A DNA stretch of 64,000 bases from Klebsiella sp. RIT-PI-d (GTDB taxonomy: Bacteria > Pseudomonadota > Gammaproteobacteria > Enterobacterales > Enterobacteriaceae): the NCBI RefSeq assembly GCF_001187865.1, contig NZ_LGIT01000003.1, forward strand, positions 1-64,000, given 5' to 3'. Within the stretch, counting starts at the first letter, position 1; each line of letters opens with the position of its first letter. Shown here piece after piece: positions 32,897 through 41,736 of the stretch. Made by a program: the position numbers and the translations under genes. The notes under the pieces are model-generated. The model did no database searches, was not told where the DNA came from, and was given only the letters and a program-made list of their open reading frames with translations.

Positions 32897-34972
32897 ATGT
32901 CGTATACCCCGATGGGCGATCTTGGACAGCAGGGTCTGTTTGATATTACCCGGACTCTTTTACAACAGCCCGATCTCGCCGCGCTGAGCGAAACGCTCAC
33001 CCAGCTTGCCCGGCAGTCTGCGCTCGCCGATAGCGCGGCTTTAGTGCTGTGGCGCGACGGCAATCATCGAGCCAGATACTATACGACACGGACGTCAGGT
33101 GGTGCGCAGGAGTATGAGGATGAAACCGTGCTGGCCCATGGCCCGCTGCGGCGTTTTCTCTCCCGTCCGGAAGCACTGCATTGCAGCTACGCGGAGTTCA
33201 GCGAAACCTGGTCGCAGCTTGCCAGCAAACTCTACGATCCTTTTGGGCACTATTGCCTGCTGCCGCTGGCGGCGGAAGGCCACATTTTTGGCGGCTGCGA
33301 GTTTATTCGTAATGATGACCGCCCGTGGACGGAAAAAGAATATGCGCGTCTGCACGCGCTGGCGCAAATAGTCGGCATCGTCGCCGAACAAATCCAGAAT
33401 CGGGTCAGTAATAACGTTGATTATGATTTACTGTGTCGTGAACGCGATAACTACCGCATTCTGGTCGCCATTACCAATGCCGTGCTCTCCCGACTCGACA
33501 TGGACGAACTGGTCAGCGAAGTCGCGAAGGAGATCCACTACTATTTTCGCATTGATGCTATCAGCATCGTGCTGCGCAGTAACCGCAAGGGCAAACTGAA
33601 TATTCACTCCACCCACTATCTTGATGCTAATGAGCCGGTGCACGATCAGAGTGAGGTGGTTGAAACCGGTACGCTTTCTGAGCGGGTCTTTAAGAGCAAG
33701 GAGATGCTGCTGCTCAATCTCCACCAGCGCGATCAGCTTGCGCCTTACGAACGTATGCTGTTCGAAATGTGGAACAACCAAATTCAGACGCTGTGCCTGT
33801 TGCCGCTGATGTCCGGCGATACCATGCTCGGCGTACTCAAGCTGGCGCAGTGTGACGAAAAAGCCTTTACGACCACTAATCTTAAGCTGCTGCGGCAAAT
33901 CGCCGAGCGCGTGGCCATTGCGGTGGACAACGCGCTGGCCTATCAGGAGATCCACCGCCTGAAAGAACGTCTGGTGGATGAAAACCTGGCGCTGACCGAG
34001 CAGCTTAATAATGTCGACAGCGATTTTGGTGAGATCATTGGCCGCAGTGAAGCAATGCATAACGTGCTGCGTCAGGTCGAAATGGTGGCACAGAGCGACA
34101 GCACGGTGCTGATCCTCGGTGAAACCGGCACCGGCAAGGAGCTGATTGCCCGCGCGATCCATAACCTCAGTGGACGCAACAATCGCCGGATGGTGAAGAT
34201 GAATTGTGCCGCGATGCCCGCCGGGTTGCTTGAGAGCGACCTGTTTGGCCACGAGCGCGGTGCGTTTACCGGGGCCAGCGCCCAGCGTATTGGTCGTTTC
34301 GAACTGGCGGATAAAAGCTCGCTGTTTCTCGATGAGGTTGGCGATATGCCGCTGGAGCTTCAGCCGAAGCTGCTACGGGTATTGCAGGAGCAGGAGTTTG
34401 AGCGTCTCGGCAGTAACAAACTGATCCGTACGGATGTCCGGCTGATCGCCGCCACCAATCGCGATCTGCTAAAAATGGTGCTCGATCGTGAGTTTCGCAA
34501 CGATCTTTACTATCGCCTGAATGTGTTTCCGATTAACCTGCCGCCGCTACGCGAGCGTCCGGAAGATATTCCCCTACTGGTGAAAGCGCTGACGTTTAAA
34601 ACGGCGCGCCGAATGGGCCGTAATATTGACAGTATACCGGCGGAAACTCTGCGTCTGCTGGCCCAGATGGAGTGGCCGGGCAACGTTCGTGAACTGGAAA
34701 ACGTTATCGAACGTGCGGTGCTGCTGACGCGGGGAAGCGTCCTGCAACTTTCCCTGCCAGAGCTGAATTTCAGTTCCTCCGCAGAGGCAGAACCGGCAAC
34801 AGAAATCGCGCAGGAAGGTGAAGATGAGTATCAGCTTATTCTGCGGGTACTAAAAGAAACCAACGGCGTGGTGGCCGGGCCAAAAGGCGCAGCTCAGCGC
34901 CTGGGTCTGAAGCGGACAACGTTACTGTCGCGTATGAAACGACTGGGTATCGATAAAGACACGCTGGAGTGA
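32897..34972 (+). CDS. fhlA: Formate-sensing sigma54 activator FhlA
   Basis: A 691-residue protein; E. coli FhlA has 692. The ATG of MSYTPMGDLGQQG was preferred over an in-frame TTG five codons upstream. Two N-terminal GAF-type domains (about 20-170 and 190-345) sense formate. The AAA+ domain has GETGTGKE near 413 and the sigma54-binding loop HERGAFTGASAQRIG near 454. The C-terminal helix-turn-helix is GAAQRLGLKRTTLLSRMKRLG. It activates hyc, hyp and hydN promoters in this window. N-terminal GAF residues diverge more from E. coli than the AAA+ part. Confidence 0.97.
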   Translation: MSYTPMGDLGQQGLFDITRTLLQQPDLAALSETLTQLARQSALADSAALVLWRDGNHRARYYTTRTSGGAQEYEDETVLAHGPLRRFLSRPEALHCSYAEFSETWSQLASKLYDPFGHYCLLPLAAEGHIFGGCEFIRNDDRPWTEKEYARLHALAQIVGIVAEQIQNRVSNNVDYDLLCRERDNYRILVAITNAVLSRLDMDELVSEVAKEIHYYFRIDAISIVLRSNRKGKLNIHSTHYLDANEPVHDQSEVVETGTLSERVFKSKEMLLLNLHQRDQLAPYERMLFEMWNNQIQTLCLLPLMSGDTMLGVLKLAQCDEKAFTTTNLKLLRQIAERVAIAVDNALAYQEIHRLKERLVDENLALTEQLNNVDSDFGEIIGRSEAMHNVLRQVEMVAQSDSTVLILGETGTGKELIARAIHNLSGRNNRRMVKMNCAAMPAGLLESDLFGHERGAFTGASAQRIGRFELADKSSLFLDEVGDMPLELQPKLLRVLQEQEFERLGSNKLIRTDVRLIAATNRDLLKMVLDREFRNDLYYRLNVFPINLPPLRERPEDIPLLVKALTFKTARRMGRNIDSIPAETLRLLAQMEWPGNVRELENVIERAVLLTRGSVLQLSLPELNFSSSAEAEPATEIAQEGEDEYQLILRVLKETNGVVAGPKGAAQRLGLKRTTLLSRMKRLGIDKDTLE

Positions 34973-35002
34973 TCGGCCAGATGTTACCAGTGCAGCCCCT
35001 CG

Positions 35003-35038
35003 CCGGATAATGCCTGATGGCCTGCGCTTATCAGGCCT
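35003..35038. repeat. REP element
   Basis: GCCTGATGGCCTGCGCTTATCAGGC forms the typical REP stem (GCCTGAT/ATCAGGC) with GCGCTTA in the loop, preceded by CCGGATAAT. It lies between the convergent fhlA and ygbA genes and overlaps the last codons of ygbA. Confidence 0.75.
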
Positions 35039-35381
35039 TATTTTTTGGCCGGTATTTTTCCGGTAGCGCTGGCACCGGGCGGCGATCGTCAATGAGGTGG
35101 CGTACGGTGAGGATCGGATGGCGCCACAACATGCGCGGTCCCGCCCAGCGCATAATATGCTTCATCTCTTCACGTTTTGCCGGCTGATAACAATGAACCG
35201 GACACTGTTTGCAGGCCGGTTTCTGTTCACCAAACACACACTTATCCAGCCGTTTATCGGCATAGGCGTTCAGCGCCAGATAATGGGCGTCATCCGCCAG
35301 CGCCTCAGGGCAATGACGCTGGTAGAGCGCAATCATCCGGCGAATAGTCAGTTTTTCACGCGCGATACGTTTATCAGACAT
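35031..35381 (-). CDS. ygbA: YgbA, nitrous oxide-stimulated promoter family protein
   Basis: A 116-residue protein; E. coli YgbA has 117. The molecular function is not settled. In E. coli ygbA is NsrR-repressed and helps recovery from nitrosative stress. A Cys-rich centre CVFGEQKPACKQCPVHCYQP (near 49-68) could bind an iron-sulfur cluster or zinc. The rest is basic, ending in LPEKYRPKNKA. No NsrR palindrome was obvious upstream. In E. coli its other neighbour is mutS; here treYZ and an accessory block intervene. Confidence 0.92.
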   Translation of the reverse strand: MSDKRIAREKLTIRRMIALYQRHCPEALADDAHYLALNAYADKRLDKCVFGEQKPACKQCPVHCYQPAKREEMKHIMRWAGPRMLWRHPILTVRHLIDDRRPVPALPEKYRPKNKA

Positions 35382-35454
35382 GGCGGTTACTCTGGAAAAG
35401 GGGGATTAATTTTACCGCTATCCAGCGCACAGACCAACTCCCCCTTTGGCGGTA

Positions 35455-35481
35455 TCTGCGGACGGTTTAACCGTCCGCAGA
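35455..35481 (-). terminator. Strong hairpin downstream of treY
   Basis: A perfect stem TCTGCGGACGG / CCGTCCGCAGA with loop TTTAA directly follows the treY stop. No clear T-run follows on the minus strand, so it may stabilise the 3' end or terminate inefficiently. Confidence 0.5.
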
Positions 35482-35486
35482 TAGTA

Positions 35487-38021
35487 TTACGCCGACTCTT
35501 TTACCAGCACCACGCAGGCACCGCCTTCAAAAGTCGCCAGATTGATACGATCGTTTTCTGTGACCATCTCCCCGCTAAACACGTCGCGGTAGCGATGACC
35601 TGCTAATGACTCTGGCAGCAGAATATACGTGTCCGTCCAGCGAGCGATATGCACCAGGCTGTCATCGTGCTCATCAAACGCCAGCCGGGGTGCAATAACG
35701 ATCAGCGCATCCCGATCGTCTGCCCGCGCAAACGCCAGGACGTTCTCTTCACGCTTACCGGTAGCGTCCAGCGGCAGGTAGGCCCCTTCGCGGAACAGCT
35801 GCGGTTTTTGCTGACGAAGATGCAGCAGTCGGGCAGTGACGTGCAGCTTCAACTGACCGCTACGCCAGCCTGCGTCGGTTGGCGAGGAAAACTGTTCATC
35901 TTCCGTCAGAAGGCGTGCAAGCTCGTCGAAATCAGGCTCCCGTCGGTTATCCGGGTCGACCAGGCTGAAGTTCAGCGTTTCGCTTCCCTGGTAGATATCC
36001 GGTACGCCCGGGGCGGTGAGTTTCACCACCGCCTGAGTAAGGCTGTTAATAAGCCCGGCGCGAATAAACGGCTGTAGCGACCGGGTAAAATCCTGCAAAA
36101 ACGCCTGATTATCAGGTGAAAGAAGATGACGTGCATATTCCAGTACCGCATTTTCATACACTTCGTTGCTGTCGCCCCAGTCGGTACGCAACTTGGCTTC
36201 GCGCAGCGCTTTTTCGACAAATACCACAAACCGCGCCTCCAGCGCTTTCAGCCCTGCCTCATCGTCGGGCTGAAGTGTGGGCGGCCAGACACCGGCCAGC
36301 GCCTGATACAGCATCCATGAACCCGATGCACGGGGTGCCGGGCCATCATCCAGCAGCGTTACCTTGTGCTGATTGATCTGCCGCCAGCGATCCACGCACT
36401 CGGCCCACAGCCCGGGGGCTTCCGTCAGCGTATAGAGTCGGGCGCGGGCGTCCTCCCCGCGCTTAGTATCATGGGTCGACGTTGATGAAATGGCATCCGG
36501 CTGGCGCTCAAGGCGCGTCTGCATTTCGCTGTGAAAGCGATGAATGGAGAAGGTGCGCGCCAGCGGCTCTGCGCCGACTTCATTCAGGGCCAGATCCATG
36601 TTCTGGCGGAAAAACAGCGTATCTTCTACTGATTTGGCCATCAGCGGACCGGTTAGCTGCTGAAAGCGGGTCCGAAAGCTGTCAGCATCACCGGACACCG
36701 CCGCTGAAAGATCGCCACTGAGGATCTTGCGCAGGAAATTCAGCGCCTCCGGCGGCGGGGCGTGGGCATCCATTCTGATCCGGGCAATGACCCGTTGCAG
36801 TAAAGCATCATCCGCGGCGGTTAACCCCTGACTGGTGCCGTAGGTACGATAAACCGGGAAGGCGACCAGCAGTTCGCGCAGCGCGCAGCGCAGGGCCTCT
36901 TCATCCATGACCACGTTGTCGGCTACGGCGAGTGTCGTCGCCAGTTTTAACAAAGTGGTAAACTCGCCTTCGAAATTTCGATCCGCCATTAACAGTTTGG
37001 CATCCCGCAACTCTGCTTTCAGATCGACAGGCTCACCGACAATGCGGTCATAAACCTGACGCAGGGTCGCCATATTACTGTCATCCACCAGCACGTCAGA
37101 GAGCGCCGCAATAAATTCATAGCCGGTGGTACCGGAAATGGGCCATTCGTCGGGCAGGTGTTCGCCCTTACCGAGGATCTTCTCAACGGTGATATAGCAC
37201 TCCGGCCCGGCCTGAGCGCGCAGGCGCTCCAGATAGGCTTTTGGATCGGCAAGACCATCGACATGATCGACCCGCAGTCCGTCTACGGCCCCGGAATGCA
37301 CCAGCTCGAGGATCAGCCGATGGGTATCGTCAAAAACAGTGTCATCTTCAACGCGCACGCCCGCCAGCCCGGTGATTTCAAAAAAGCGGCGGTAGGAGAG
37401 ATTGCTGGCAGCGTCCCGCCAGCAGGTGAGCTGATAAGGCTGCTGCTCATGCAATCTGACGATATCGTGCGGCTCACTGAGTGACAACGTCGCCTCTTCC
37501 CTTCCCTGCCAGCTTTGCGGCGTCAGGGGATAATACGTGTCAAAATAGGCTAAGGCCGGTTTATTGCTGAGCGGATCGCGTTTAACCGCGATCTCGCCCT
37601 TCGCCAGCGCCTCTTCAAAATCGTCGCCGAGGAAAGGCAGCGTCAGACGCCGCGACCAGTCAATATCAAAATGGCGCGCATAGCGGCTGTTTTCGCCATG
37701 CTCCACAACGTCGCGCCACCAGGGATTCTCCAGCGATGCCGCCATATGGTTAGGCACGATATCCAGAATAAGCCCCAGTCCGGCCTGTTTAAGCGCGCTG
37801 ACCAGCCGATCAAACCCGTCACGCCCGCCAATCGCAGGATCGATTTCACAGGCGTCAGTAACGTCATAGCCGTGCGTGGAGTCTGACGTTGCGGTAAAAA
37901 TCGGTGAGGCATACAGGTGGCTTATCCCAAAGCGCTGCAAATACGGGACCAGCGCGGCAGCACGATCGAAGGTCATGCCATTACGAAACTGAATACGGTA
38001 TGTCGAAACTGGAATACTCAC
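35487..38021 (-). CDS. treY: Maltooligosyl trehalose synthase
   Basis: An 844-residue GH13 enzyme. It isomerises the reducing-end glucose of maltodextrins from an alpha-1,4 to an alpha-1,1 bond, the first step of the TreYZ route from glycogen to trehalose. The N-terminal signature is STYRIQFRNGMTFDRA (residues 6-21). Region I is DIVPNHM (87-93). The nucleophile Asp252 lies in GLRVDHVDG and the acid/base Glu280 in CYITVEKILG. STSTHDTKRGEDARAR carries the third Asp. Its start overlaps treZ by ATGA. E. coli K-12 lacks this gene; no debranching treX/glgX is seen nearby. Confidence 0.95.
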   Translation of the reverse strand: MSIPVSTYRIQFRNGMTFDRAAALVPYLQRFGISHLYASPIFTATSDSTHGYDVTDACEIDPAIGGRDGFDRLVSALKQAGLGLILDIVPNHMAASLENPWWRDVVEHGENSRYARHFDIDWSRRLTLPFLGDDFEEALAKGEIAVKRDPLSNKPALAYFDTYYPLTPQSWQGREEATLSLSEPHDIVRLHEQQPYQLTCWRDAASNLSYRRFFEITGLAGVRVEDDTVFDDTHRLILELVHSGAVDGLRVDHVDGLADPKAYLERLRAQAGPECYITVEKILGKGEHLPDEWPISGTTGYEFIAALSDVLVDDSNMATLRQVYDRIVGEPVDLKAELRDAKLLMADRNFEGEFTTLLKLATTLAVADNVVMDEEALRCALRELLVAFPVYRTYGTSQGLTAADDALLQRVIARIRMDAHAPPPEALNFLRKILSGDLSAAVSGDADSFRTRFQQLTGPLMAKSVEDTLFFRQNMDLALNEVGAEPLARTFSIHRFHSEMQTRLERQPDAISSTSTHDTKRGEDARARLYTLTEAPGLWAECVDRWRQINQHKVTLLDDGPAPRASGSWMLYQALAGVWPPTLQPDDEAGLKALEARFVVFVEKALREAKLRTDWGDSNEVYENAVLEYARHLLSPDNQAFLQDFTRSLQPFIRAGLINSLTQAVVKLTAPGVPDIYQGSETLNFSLVDPDNRREPDFDELARLLTEDEQFSSPTDAGWRSGQLKLHVTARLLHLRQQKPQLFREGAYLPLDATGKREENVLAFARADDRDALIVIAPRLAFDEHDDSLVHIARWTDTYILLPESLAGHRYRDVFSGEMVTENDRINLATFEGGACVVLVKESA

Positions 38022-39805
38022 ACGGTTTCTCCCTGCGCGAGACGAACAATAAGGGTGTTCTGGGCCAGTGCCTCTGCCCCATCGGGCAGGGCAAAAAGGG
38101 TTTTTCCAGGTAAATCAGGAAGCGGCTGGATGGCCTTGCCGAAATTGAAGGCGATGGACAGCGTTCCGCGCGGAAAGGTCCAGCTTACGGCCAGAAAACC
38201 CTCTGCGGTGGCAATAACGCGGCCGGCATGTCCGCCAGCCGAAGCCAGCAGCGGGACAATGTATTGATGGCGCAACGCCAGTAGCGTTTTGGTGAGCGCC
38301 AGCCAGCGCGCGCCTTCAGCACTGGTCGTCTTCTGCCAGTCGAGTTTCGAACTCATAAACGTGCTTTCTGCATTTGGATCGGGCACGGCCCCCTCTTCAT
38401 GCCCGGCGTGTCCCTCAAATTCTCTGGCCCGGCCTTCGCGTACGGCCCGGGCCAGATCGCCGTGAAAATCAGTAAAAAACAGGAAGGGATGGGTTTCGCC
38501 ATATTCCTCGCCCATGAACAGCAGCGGAATATGCGGGGACAGCAGCAGCGTGGCCAGCAGGATCTGCGTTTTCTCAGCTCCGGCCAGTTCAATAAGCCGC
38601 TCTCCCTGCGCGCGATTGCCTACCTGATCGTGATTCTGAATAAAATCAACAAACGCGACCGGCGGCTGACCAGCACTTTTCACCCCGCGCGGTTCACCCG
38701 AGTGGGGTGAGATCTCGCCCTGCCAGGCAAAACCTTCGGTAAGAATACGCGCAAGGTGTTTTTCAGGGGCTTCAGCGAAATCCTGGTAATAGGCGTGCGT
38801 TTCGCCGGTGGCGAGAACATGAGCGGCATTGTGAAAATCGTCGTTCCATTCGCCAGTGAAAAGCGGTGCGGAGCCGTCTTTTTCGCGCGGATGAAGGAAG
38901 ATCACATTGCGGCAATCTTCGGTCGTCAGATGCACCGCGCGCTGGGGAATGTCGGCGCGGATACGTTCGGCGATCTCCAGCAGAATATGCGGTTCATTGC
39001 GATCTTCAATCTGATCGATGGCATCAAAACGCAGCCCGTCGAGGTTAAATTGCGTTAACCAGTACAGGGGGGCGTCGGCAATATAACGGCGCACGGCATC
39101 CACATCATAGGCGATGCCCGCGCCCCACGGCGTTACACGTTCTTTATCAAAGAAATCGGGGGACAGCAGCGGCAAATAATTACCTTCCGGCCCGAAGTGA
39201 TTAAGCACGATATCCAGCACCACTGAAAGGCCGTGGCCGTGCGCGGCATCAATAAAGGCCCGAAAATCATCCGGCGTACCGTACGCAGAGTGCGGTGCGT
39301 AGAGCAGCACACCGTCATAGCCCCAGCCGCGATCGCCAGCAAACTGCGAGACGGGCATCACCTCAATCATGGTAATGCCAAGCGCTGCCAGACCAGCCAG
39401 TTTTGTGATTGCCGAACGGAAGGTGCCCTCTGGCGTAAAGGTGCCGATATGTAATTCGTACACCACTGTCTCCTCCCAGAGTCGGCCCGCCCACGCTTCG
39501 TGCTGCCAGCGATATTGCGTTGGATCAACCACCTGCGAAGGACCATTAACGCCCGCTGTTTGCGCCCGGGAAGCCGGGTCCGGGATAACCGTCCCGTCGC
39601 TGAGTACGAAGGCATATTCAGTACCGGGCGCGATGCCGCTGGCCTGATATTCAAACCAGCCATCGCCTACCGGGGTCATAGCGCGATCCTGGCCAGCAAG
39701 ACGTAAGGCCAGCGTATCGTGGGCAGTCGCCCAGAGGCGAAATCGAACCGTATCCGGAGCGACGTACTCAGCTCCCCAACTGTCAGGAAAAGATCTGAAT
39801 TCCAT
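38018..39805 (-). CDS. treZ: Malto-oligosyltrehalose trehalohydrolase
   Basis: A 595-residue GH13 enzyme. It releases free trehalose from the maltooligosyl trehalose made by TreY. An N-terminal immunoglobulin-like starch-binding domain (about 1-100) precedes the barrel. Region I is DIVLNHFGPEGNY, the nucleophile Asp261 sits in LDGLRFDAID, the acid/base Glu296 in HLTTEDCRN, and the third Asp in DFIQNHDQVGNRA. It is transcribed before treY with a 4-nt overlap. The small stress-connector-like genes lie upstream on the same strand, separated by a hairpin at 39946-39967. Confidence 0.95.
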   Translation of the reverse strand: MEFRSFPDSWGAEYVAPDTVRFRLWATAHDTLALRLAGQDRAMTPVGDGWFEYQASGIAPGTEYAFVLSDGTVIPDPASRAQTAGVNGPSQVVDPTQYRWQHEAWAGRLWEETVVYELHIGTFTPEGTFRSAITKLAGLAALGITMIEVMPVSQFAGDRGWGYDGVLLYAPHSAYGTPDDFRAFIDAAHGHGLSVVLDIVLNHFGPEGNYLPLLSPDFFDKERVTPWGAGIAYDVDAVRRYIADAPLYWLTQFNLDGLRFDAIDQIEDRNEPHILLEIAERIRADIPQRAVHLTTEDCRNVIFLHPREKDGSAPLFTGEWNDDFHNAAHVLATGETHAYYQDFAEAPEKHLARILTEGFAWQGEISPHSGEPRGVKSAGQPPVAFVDFIQNHDQVGNRAQGERLIELAGAEKTQILLATLLLSPHIPLLFMGEEYGETHPFLFFTDFHGDLARAVREGRAREFEGHAGHEEGAVPDPNAESTFMSSKLDWQKTTSAEGARWLALTKTLLALRHQYIVPLLASAGGHAGRVIATAEGFLAVSWTFPRGTLSIAFNFGKAIQPLPDLPGKTLFALPDGAEALAQNTLIVRLAQGETV

Positions 39806-39945
39806 TCAATAGCCTCATGTGATACGCAGATGTGCGATGAACGATAACGCATCAATCATAGTTCAAATGTGGCAGGAAAGCGGGAGCGGACGGCGGGACG
39901 AATTGAGGGAATACTTTATTTAACGGAGATATTAAAAAGCGTTAT

Positions 39946-39967
39946 AACCTCCGCTTGCGCGGAGGTT
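39946..39967. terminator. Hairpin between the small-gene cluster and treZ
   Basis: A perfect 9-bp stem AACCTCCGC / GCGGAGGTT with a 4-nt loop. The plus strand continues with TTTTC and the minus strand with ATAACGCTTTTT. It probably separates the connector-like genes from treZY. Confidence 0.55.
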
Positions 39968-39977
39968 TTCTGTACAC

Positions 39978-40280
39978 TTAATGTTTTCGATCGTTTACAC
40001 CCGAAAGCGAGGCATCCAGCACCCAACCGCCAGGCATATCCGTTACCGCAAATCGGGCGGCGTAACGCTCTTTTTGACAACCTGGCGCGGTATAAGCTTT
40101 AACATCAGCGATAGCCAGATCGTAGGCTGCTACTTTATTAACATTTTCTGGCTTATCACGGCCATCGGTTAAAGCCTGCAAGAGGGCTGCAAAAGTCACC
40201 TCTTCATCTTCTTCAATCAGGCTCATTACCGCTTCACCGATAAGCAAGTCCGAAAGTATCTCTTTTTGACTTTTGCTCAT
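39978..40280 (-). CDS. YmgB/AriR-like small protein
   Basis: A 100-residue protein starting MSKSQKEIL with a strong SD (AAGGAG, 6 nt before ATG). The first 65 residues look like the YmgB/AriR family: LIGEAVMSLIEEDEEVTFAALLQALTD recalls the GQAVTNLM... pattern of E. coli AriR. Members are small helical connector proteins acting on the Rcs phosphorelay and on biofilm and acid-stress responses. The C-terminal 35 residues (QKERYAARFAVTDMPGGW) are unlike E. coli AriR. It is last in a run of four such genes on the minus strand. Family assignment is by eye and moderate; no specific function can be claimed. Confidence 0.6.
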   Translation of the reverse strand: MSKSQKEILSDLLIGEAVMSLIEEDEEVTFAALLQALTDGRDKPENVNKVAAYDLAIADVKAYTAPGCQKERYAARFAVTDMPGGWVLDASLSGVNDRKH

Positions 40281-40401
40281 GGTTTCTCCTTTACGTCAGT
40301 GACATGAGGTCATTCTGCCGTTTATTTATCGATAATTTTCTTGTCACCTCAGGTGATGGCAAACGATAAAGACAGATTATGTATTCATTAGCCGTACGTA
40401 A

Positions 40402-40623
40402 TCAATTCAGTTTTTTTGACAAAATCTTCAGCGCCAGCTGATACGCCGGTTTTTCACGCGTTTCAGCCCCTTCTTCCCATGATAATACCAGTGTGTAGAT
40501 GAGTCCTGGCGTTGCACGTGAGCCTTGTTTGAGGAGGGTCACGGCAGCAATGCCCAGGATTTCCCTGGCAGAATCATATAAAGCACGTTCATTTTCGTCC
40601 AATTTATCTCCTGTAGATTGCAT
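40402..40623 (-). CDS. YmgB/AriR-like small protein
   Basis: A 73-residue protein from the ATG of MQSTGDKLDENERAL; the frame also extends to a GTG seven codons upstream, but AAGGTGG lies about 10 nt before this ATG. The pattern LDENERALYDSAREILGIAAVTLLKQG followed by a second amphipathic helix and ending LALKILSKKLN resembles E. coli AriR (ENLLEEESAVLGQAVTNLML...). It is helical with no membrane segment or signal peptide. It probably belongs to the same connector group as its neighbours. The assignment rests on length, helix pattern and clustering. Confidence 0.55.
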   Translation of the reverse strand: MQSTGDKLDENERALYDSAREILGIAAVTLLKQGSRATPGLIYTLVLSWEEGAETREKPAYQLALKILSKKLN

Positions 40624-40815
40624 AGCAAGATAACCACCTTGCACAGCGCAAAGGGGTATCCCTCCGTAGGTATTACGGAAAATAATCAGTAAAAAGGACG
40701 TGAGGATCCTGCGCTATGTAACGCTATGCAGGCGCATTGCCTGAGCGTTACGTAAACGTGGTCTCGTTGTGGCCCTTGAGGCCGATATCAGATAAAAACG
40801 GTACAGCGGACGCGG

Positions 40816-40911
40816 TTAGCGCATCATTAATGAAATGGCGTTAACGAAAGCGTGGGCACCGGAAACAGGCGTTGTAGCCTGTACTGTGCTTTTGGATATG
40901 TTTACTGGCAT
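40816..40911 (-). CDS. Candidate 31-residue micro-protein
   Basis: Too short for routine ORF calling. An ATG with a consensus-strength SD (CCGGAGG, 4 nt spacer) opens 31 codons: MPVNISKSTVQATTPVSG, then AHAFVNAISLMMR and TAA. The second half could form a short amphipathic helix. It sits between two connector-like genes on the same strand. I do not recognise it. The start context GGAG...ATGCCAG also occurs at the broken small ORF at 43052-43189, perhaps by chance. Translation is unproven. Confidence 0.4.
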   Translation of the reverse strand: MPVNISKSTVQATTPVSGAHAFVNAISLMMR

Positions 40912-40969
40912 AAGACCTCCGGAAAATTCATTTGCAGCCTGTTCACTGAAGGGGCCGAAACTCTCCTGG

Positions 40970-41212
40970 TCAGCGCGCGTGGTCTACATTAAGCAATAAG
41001 CGGAAAATGCCTTCATACAGCAATGTTTCTGAAGGTACGACGGTCTCATTCATCAAAAACGCAATCTTCAAAAATAGTGTTTTGCGACTCACGGGCAGTC
41101 CGGCACGTAGCATTTCAATGACGATACGTCCCAGCAGTTCTTCATGCGCCGACCCCAGTCCTGGCGGGATGGCATGGCCTTTCGACACGGCACCTTCATG
41201 TGTTTTTTCCAT
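40970..41212 (-). CDS. YcgZ-like small protein
   Basis: An 80-residue protein starting MEKTHEGAVSKGHAIPPGLG. The block HEELLGRIVIEMLRAGLPVSRKTLFLKIAFLMNE closely parallels E. coli YcgZ (TLGEIVTEILKDGRNLSRKSLCAKLLCRLE, recalled from memory), including the SRK turn, and it ends with a similar ALxxLL-type helix (YEGIFRLLLN). In E. coli ycgZ leads the BluR-controlled ycgZ-ymgA-ariR-ymgC operon that feeds RcsC signalling. Here no BluR regulator gene is seen next to it. This is the best-supported member of the cluster. Confidence 0.65.
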   Translation of the reverse strand: MEKTHEGAVSKGHAIPPGLGSAHEELLGRIVIEMLRAGLPVSRKTLFLKIAFLMNETVVPSETLLYEGIFRLLLNVDHAR

Positions 41213-41374
41213 CGCTGACCCCGCAGAAAAAAGTTAAGTACAACACTGGGGACAGTGTATATATCACCGTTACTAAAGACCAGTGAGGCGAAATAATTAT
41301 TAGCCTTTTTAATCAGTAAATCCTGATGTTGATAGATTCATAATCTTTCCGCTCCATTATTATTTCATTTCAAT

Positions 41375-41392
41375 AAGGCACCGCCTGGTGCC
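41375..41392. terminator. Small hairpin after the YmgA-like gene
   Basis: Stem AGGCACC / GGTGCCT with loop GCCT, about 60 nt after the stop of the gene at 41455-41736. On the minus strand it is followed by TATTG, so it is only a weak candidate. Between 41213 and 41454 I see nothing else. Confidence 0.35.
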
Positions 41393-41454
41393 TGAAAAAT
41401 CAGACGAGCATTAGCCTTTTAAGCCCCTTAACACTCGTCGTTACTGTCCGATGG

Positions 41455-41736
41455 CTACGAATTGCCTTCAGACAGTGAGTGACCCGCGGTTTGCCGGGGA
41501 TCGCCCGGGTCCACAGCGTTATCACCGCAGTGCGCTCTGGGATCCTCAAGCCTTTCGAGGATACTGCGCCCCTGCGCGATTTCAGCCAAATGATCTTCGT
41601 TCGTTTCCTGCTCGGCTTGCTGATCAAGCTTTAGTATCAGAGATTCTCGTGAAATCTCTTCCTTATCGAAGATATGGCTAACCACGGTTTCGCCGATGGC
41701 GATATAACCTTTTTTATCTTCATCAGAAGTCGACAC
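41455..41736 (-). CDS. YmgA/AriR-like small protein
   Basis: A 93-residue protein with a GTG start preceded by a good SD (AGGAGAGG, about 7 nt spacer). The N-terminal half, STSDEDKKGYIAIGETVVSHIF, then SRESLILKLDQQAEQ, resembles YmgA/AriR proteins (IGxxVxxI...SxxxLIxxL pattern). The C-terminal 30 residues (PRAHCGDNAVDPGDPRQTAGHS) look disordered and are unlike known members. It is first of four connector-like genes on this strand. Function is unassigned; a stress or biofilm signalling role is only inferred. Confidence 0.55.
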   Translation of the reverse strand: MSTSDEDKKGYIAIGETVVSHIFDKEEISRESLILKLDQQAEQETNEDHLAEIAQGRSILERLEDPRAHCGDNAVDPGDPRQTAGHSLSEGNS

